A stretch of DNA of 64,000 nt from Crassaminicella thermophila (GTDB lineage Bacteria; Bacillota; Clostridia; Peptostreptococcales; Thermotaleaceae): the NCBI RefSeq assembly GCF_008152325.1, contig NZ_CP042243.1, forward strand, positions 248,001 to 312,000. Reading direction: 5' to 3'. Both the position numbers and the translations under genes were made by a program. Of this stretch, positions 60,328 to 64,000 are shown piece by piece (positions within the stretch are counted from its first letter, which is position 1; the number at the start of each line of letters is the position of its first letter). The notes below the pieces were generated by a model that was not told where the DNA came from, did not search any database, and saw nothing but the letters and a program-made list of their open reading frames with translations.

Positions 60328-61764
60328 ATGGCACCAGTCGAAATGGAATTAAAATCAGAAAAGAAAAAATTAAAGAAGAAAAGATTTAAAATGCCAACGA
60401 CGGCATCATTATTAATGTTGATGATTTTATTTTCATCAATACTAACTTATATTGTACCAGCAGGCGAGTTTGAGAGAGTATTTGATGAAGCAACAAAAAG
60501 GACATTAGTTGTAGCAGGAACATTTACACAGGTAGATCAATCACCTATAGGATTTTGGAAAATTCTTTCATCTATATTTGAAGGAATTGTGCATGCATCA
60601 GAGATTATTGCTTTTGTTTTTGTTGTAGGCGGTGTCTTTGGTGTTGTTATTAAAAGTGGTGCTATTAATGCAGCATTAGGAAAGTTAATTAAAAAATTAT
60701 CTGGAAGAGAAAACATTTTAATTATTCTTGTCATGTCAGCTTTTGCAGCGGGCGGAGCAAGCTTTGGTATGGCAGAGGAAACATTGCCTTTTGTAGCACT
60801 TTTAGTTGCTACATGTTTAGCACTAGGATATGACAGAATTGTTGCTGTTTCTTTAGTTTGTATAGGTGTTTATGCAGGATATTCAGCAGGTCCTATTAAT
60901 CCATTTAATGTGGGGATAGCACATGGCATTTCGGAGCTGCCTTTATTCTCAGGAATTGGATTAAGAACAGTTCTTATGTTTGGAGGACTGATTATTGCCA
61001 TACATCATACTTTAAGGTATGCCAAAAAAGTAAAAGATAATCCACAAAAAAGTCTTGTTGCTAATATAAAATATGATAAAGTTAGAGAGGAATTTAATGT
61101 AGACTATGAACTTACTAGAAAACATAAAGTGATTTTAATAGTGATTTTACTTACTTTAATAGGATTAGTTTTTGGCGTACTTAAATATGGATGGTATTTA
61201 TCAGAAATATCTGCTTTGTTTATGTTAATGGGAATTGTAGTGGGATTGATTCATTTTGATGCTGATTTTAATGAATTTACAGAAGAATTTTTAAAGGGTG
61301 CAAGGGAAATGACAACAGCAGCTTTATTAATTGGTTTTTCTAGAGCTATTTTGGTAGTTTTAGAAAATGGAAAAATAATGGATACGATTGTATATGCCCT
61401 TTCATTACCTCTACAAAGCTTAAATAGTATTTTAGCAGCTTGGGGAATGTATTTTACACAGGGGATTATTAATTTTATTTTACCTTCTTCAACAGGGCAG
61501 GCAGTTGTTGTAATGCCTATAATGGCATCATTAAGTGATATTATTGGTGTTACACGACAAGTAGCAGTGCAGGCTTATCAAGCAGGAGATGGCTATTGGA
61601 ATATGATTACTCCAACCCATCCTGTTTTAATGGCTTCATTAGGAATAGCAGGCATTCCGTTTAGTAAATGGTTTAAATTTGCAGTTCCATTGGTATTAAA
61701 GTGGACTATATGGGTTATGGTTATTTTGGCTATAGGGGTTATAACAAACTGGGGACCTTTTTAA
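60328..61764 (+). CDS. YfcC/DcuC-like carboxylate or amino-acid permease
   Basis: The 478-aa protein has a basic N-terminal tail and about 12 membrane segments. Typical family features are TYIVPAGEFERV near the N-terminus, SFGMAEETLPFVAL, YSAGPINPFNVGIAH, and near the C-terminus LPSSTGQAVVVMPIM with MITPTHPVLMASLG. The YfcC family includes C4-dicarboxylate and basic-amino-acid carriers; the substrate is not decided by sequence. It is followed after 37 bp by an opine-dehydrogenase-family gene, so the pair may import and oxidise one compound. Between the IS leader and this gene (about 60200-60327) I see no clear promoter. Confidence 0.85.
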   Translation: MAPVEMELKSEKKKLKKKRFKMPTTASLLMLMILFSSILTYIVPAGEFERVFDEATKRTLVVAGTFTQVDQSPIGFWKILSSIFEGIVHASEIIAFVFVVGGVFGVVIKSGAINAALGKLIKKLSGRENILIILVMSAFAAGGASFGMAEETLPFVALLVATCLALGYDRIVAVSLVCIGVYAGYSAGPINPFNVGIAHGISELPLFSGIGLRTVLMFGGLIIAIHHTLRYAKKVKDNPQKSLVANIKYDKVREEFNVDYELTRKHKVILIVILLTLIGLVFGVLKYGWYLSEISALFMLMGIVVGLIHFDADFNEFTEEFLKGAREMTTAALLIGFSRAILVVLENGKIMDTIVYALSLPLQSLNSILAAWGMYFTQGIINFILPSSTGQAVVVMPIMASLSDIIGVTRQVAVQAYQAGDGYWNMITPTHPVLMASLGIAGIPFSKWFKFAVPLVLKWTIWVMVILAIGVITNWGPF

Positions 61765-61807
61765 TAGATTTTTAAATCTTTTATACTATCAAAAGGGGGA
61801 AATGTCT

Positions 61808-62920
61808 GTGAATAACAAAAACTTAAAATGGACTATTATTGGAGGAGGAAATGGAGGACAATCAGTTGCTGGTCATTTAGGCCTTATGGGGTTTTCTGTA
61901 AAACTATATGATATTATCCCAGAAACAGTCGAAAAAATTAATGAACAGGGAGGAATTTTTTTAGAAGGAATTGTTAATGGGTTTGGAAAAGTAGAACTTG
62001 CAACCAATAATATAGAAGAAGCTCTTAAAGATACGGATATTATTATGATTATTGTTCCATCTTTAGCACACAAGGAGATAGCAAAGATGTGTGCACCACA
62101 TTTAGTAGATGGACAAATCGTTTTTCTTCATCCAGGGGCAACTTTTGGAGCATTAGCTTTTCACAAAATTATTGAAGATGAAGATTGCAATGCAAATGTA
62201 ATTATTGCTGAAAGCAATACGCTTATTTATGCATGTAGATTGATTGAACCAGGAAGGGCAAGGATTTTAGGGGTGAAAGATAGAATATTGGTTGCTGCCT
62301 TACCAGCAAATGAAACGGATAGAGTTGTAAAAATATTAAATGCAGCTTATAAAGAAGTAGAAGCAGCTGAAAATGTCATGGTGACAAGTTTTGACAATAC
62401 GAACCCGATTGTGCATCCCACAACAACACTGCTATGTACGGGATTGGTAGAATCTAATAGAGACTGGTTATTTTACTGGGATGGATTTACACCATCAATA
62501 GGAAGCTTTTTAGAAGAGTTAGATCAAGAAAGAATAGCTGTTGGAAATGCACTAGGCCTTAATTTAATTACTTGTAAAAAACAGTACGAACTCGAGTATG
62601 GTGTATGTGAAGATACTTTAGAACAAGCAGTAAAAAATACACAGGCATATGCAGAAATTAAGGGGCAACATAGTCTTAATACCCGTTATATTTTAGAGGA
62701 TATTCCTATGGGATTGCTTCCTTTAGCTTCTATGGGTAAATTATTAGGAGTACCAGTAGAGAGAATGGAAACGGTGATAAGATTTTGTGAATATTTCCTT
62801 CATAAAGATTTTTCATCTAATGGACGAACGGTTGAAAATCTCGGATTAGAAAATATGACTGCCGATGAAATTATGGAATTTGTGAAAACGGGAAAAAAGT
62901 TAAAGTGTAACAATCAATAA
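61808..62920 (+). CDS. Opine dehydrogenase family (octopine/nopaline dehydrogenase-like) oxidoreductase
   Basis: GTG 61808, 7 nt after AAGGGGGA, is preferred; the in-frame ATG 61802 would leave only one base of spacing. The roughly 370-aa protein has an N-terminal NAD(P) fold (WTIIGGGNGGQSVAGHLGLMG) and the C-terminal opine-dehydrogenase domain (DNTNPIVHPTTTLL with the catalytic His and Asn-type signature, YGVCEDTLEQAV). Family members reductively join, or oxidatively split, an amino acid and a 2-oxo acid. Which one is unknown; ketopantoate reductase is a distant relative. It is co-transcribed with the permease. Confidence 0.85.
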   Translation: MNNKNLKWTIIGGGNGGQSVAGHLGLMGFSVKLYDIIPETVEKINEQGGIFLEGIVNGFGKVELATNNIEEALKDTDIIMIIVPSLAHKEIAKMCAPHLVDGQIVFLHPGATFGALAFHKIIEDEDCNANVIIAESNTLIYACRLIEPGRARILGVKDRILVAALPANETDRVVKILNAAYKEVEAAENVMVTSFDNTNPIVHPTTTLLCTGLVESNRDWLFYWDGFTPSIGSFLEELDQERIAVGNALGLNLITCKKQYELEYGVCEDTLEQAVKNTQAYAEIKGQHSLNTRYILEDIPMGLLPLASMGKLLGVPVERMETVIRFCEYFLHKDFSSNGRTVENLGLENMTADEIMEFVKTGKKLKCNNQ

Positions 62921-62943
62921 AATGATAAGGATGCAAAAAGAAG

Positions 62944-62983
62944 AACACACTTTATAGCATTTTTAATAAAGTGTGTTTTTCTT
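62944..62983 (+). terminator. Terminator after the opine-dehydrogenase gene
   Basis: A 12-bp stem (AACACACTTTAT / ATAAAGTGTGTT) with a 10-nt loop, followed by a T-run. Confidence 0.88.
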
Positions 62984-63166
62984 TACTCTTTATCCTAAAA
63001 GGACATATATTTGAAAGGAAGATGAATCGATTTTTAAATTGAATAAAATTTCTAACAAATCATTTATTTTTTGTAGGAAAGTGACTATAATGGAAGAAAA
63101 TATTTTTCATCATTTTAAAAAACATCATAATGAGAAAAGAATTAAAATCTTATGGAGGGAATATAA

Positions 63167-64000
63167 ATGCTTAGGTTAGCCGACATTGAAGAGACAGTAA
63201 AGAAAATTTCAGATGTAATAGCTAGTGTGATGAATATGGAAATCATTATATGTGATAATCATCTTAGAAAAATTGGAGATAGCAATAAAAATTGGGAGTC
63301 GGAATGTCTGAATATTACAAAACATTCCATATTGACAAAAATAATAAATGCAGGAAAACATTTAGTTATAAAGACAAGAAATGAAAATAAAGGATGTATG
63401 ATATGTCTACATAAGAATAAATGCAATCTTAAAGCATTGATAGGGACTCCTATTCAGTATAATGATACTATTTTAGGAAGTATTGGGATTCTTGCTGATA
63501 CAGAGGAGAATAAAAAAATATTATTAGAAAAAGAAAAATATATTCTTGATTTTATCAATAAAATGGCAGATTTAATTATTAGCAAATTACTAGAAAAAGA
63601 AGCGACAGATAAATTAAAAATTATGAAGAAGCGGTTATTATCTATAATGGATTCTATTGATGATGGCATTATTGCTTTAGATGAAAAGGGATATATTATC
63701 TATATGAATTCACATATTAAAGAATTTATTGACTTATTTTCTATGGATCTTAGAAAGCAAAACATTATGGATTTAATTCCTAAAGTATATATAAAAGAAA
63801 TGATTCAAGATGGGAGATCCTTTAGAAACAGAGAATTGAATATACGTAAAGAAGAGATGGATTTGCAAATGATTGTTTCTGGAAAAATTATAAAACATAA
63901 AGATAGAAGCATTGGTTCTATTTTAACATTTAAAAAAATGTCTGATATATATAATGTTGTGATGATGTATCGTTAAATAGTTCTTATACAACTTTTGATG
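63167..64000 (+). pseudogene. PAS-containing sigma-54 activator-type regulator, N-terminal part, apparent frameshift; runs off the window
   Basis: ATG 63167 behind ATGGAGGGA. Residues 1 to about 145 form a GAF-like sensor with a CMICLHKNKCNL cysteine segment. Residues about 155-260 form a PAS domain (LLSIMDSIDDGIIALDEKGYI). The frame stops at 63976 after NVVMMYR. In the +2 frame the last bases read VSLNSSYTTFD, just like the linker that leads into the AAA+ domain of sigma-54 activators. A one-base deletion near 63960 would explain this. The gene probably regulates the permease and dehydrogenase genes before it. Two-thirds of the protein would lie outside the window. Confidence 0.65.

Noticed and set aside
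63088-63177. Small open frame (about 29 codons, MEENIFHHFKKHH...) just before the end-of-window regulator
   Set aside because: It overlaps the regulator start and a possible -10 element. A weak ribosome site is present but there is no other support for translation or for a leader peptide role.

Overview
The window comes from the chromosome of an AT-rich, anaerobic, spore-forming clostridium (Firmicutes, class Clostridia). The evidence is the sporulation genes (spoVT, spoIIE, and homologues of yabM, yabP, yabQ, yabS and yabT), frequent TTG and GTG starts behind strong GGAGG sites, a T-box leader, and oxygen-independent or anaerobic enzymes: Fe-S fumarase, a B12-dependent ribonucleotide reductase, and a biotin-dependent Na+-pumping decarboxylase. 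I do not assign a genus.

Region 1 (1-19340) is the conserved Gram-positive mfd-to-ftsH block: mfd (5' end outside the window), a PrsA-like foldase, spoVT, yabM, yabN/mazG, hup, rqcP, yabP, yabQ, divIC, yabR, ppx, tRNA-Met, spoIIE, yabS, yabT, tilS, ftsH. Three things stand out. The hpt gene usually found between tilS and ftsH is absent. ftsH carries a frameshift in an A7 run. A 224-bp palindromic element flanked by exact 31-bp direct repeats sits between rqcP and yabP.

Region 2 (19378-38779) is a central-carbon island: a FlK-like thioesterase, two-subunit fumarase, malic enzyme, a histidine kinase with an NtrC-type regulator, a sigma-54 promoter, an AAEx-type permease, a succinate CoA-transferase, methylmalonyl-CoA mutase (large and small subunits), MeaB, epimerase, a four-subunit Na+-pumping methylmalonyl-CoA decarboxylase, BirA and CoaX. 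Together these can carry malate/fumarate/succinate carbon to propionyl-CoA and propionate, conserving energy as a Na+ gradient. BirA attaches the biotin and MeaB protects the B12 enzyme.

Region 3 (38800-47480) holds dusB, greA, lysS and a complete rrn operon (tandem promoters, 16S, 23S, 5S, no tRNA in the 16S-23S spacer).

Region 4 (47480-58400) holds a thioredoxin-like protein, nrdJ, an AIM24-TerD gene pair, a chemoreceptor, a convergent PAS-PP2C phosphatase with a cysteine-rich PAS domain, asnS under a T-box, and a pair of small GATE-domain membrane proteins.

Region 5 (58400-64000) is accessory. It contains a decayed IS110-family element with a structured, promoter-headed leader that looks like a bridge RNA, then a YfcC-type transporter, an opine-dehydrogenase-family enzyme, and the start of a PAS/sigma-54-activator-type regulator whose reading frame appears broken just before the window ends.
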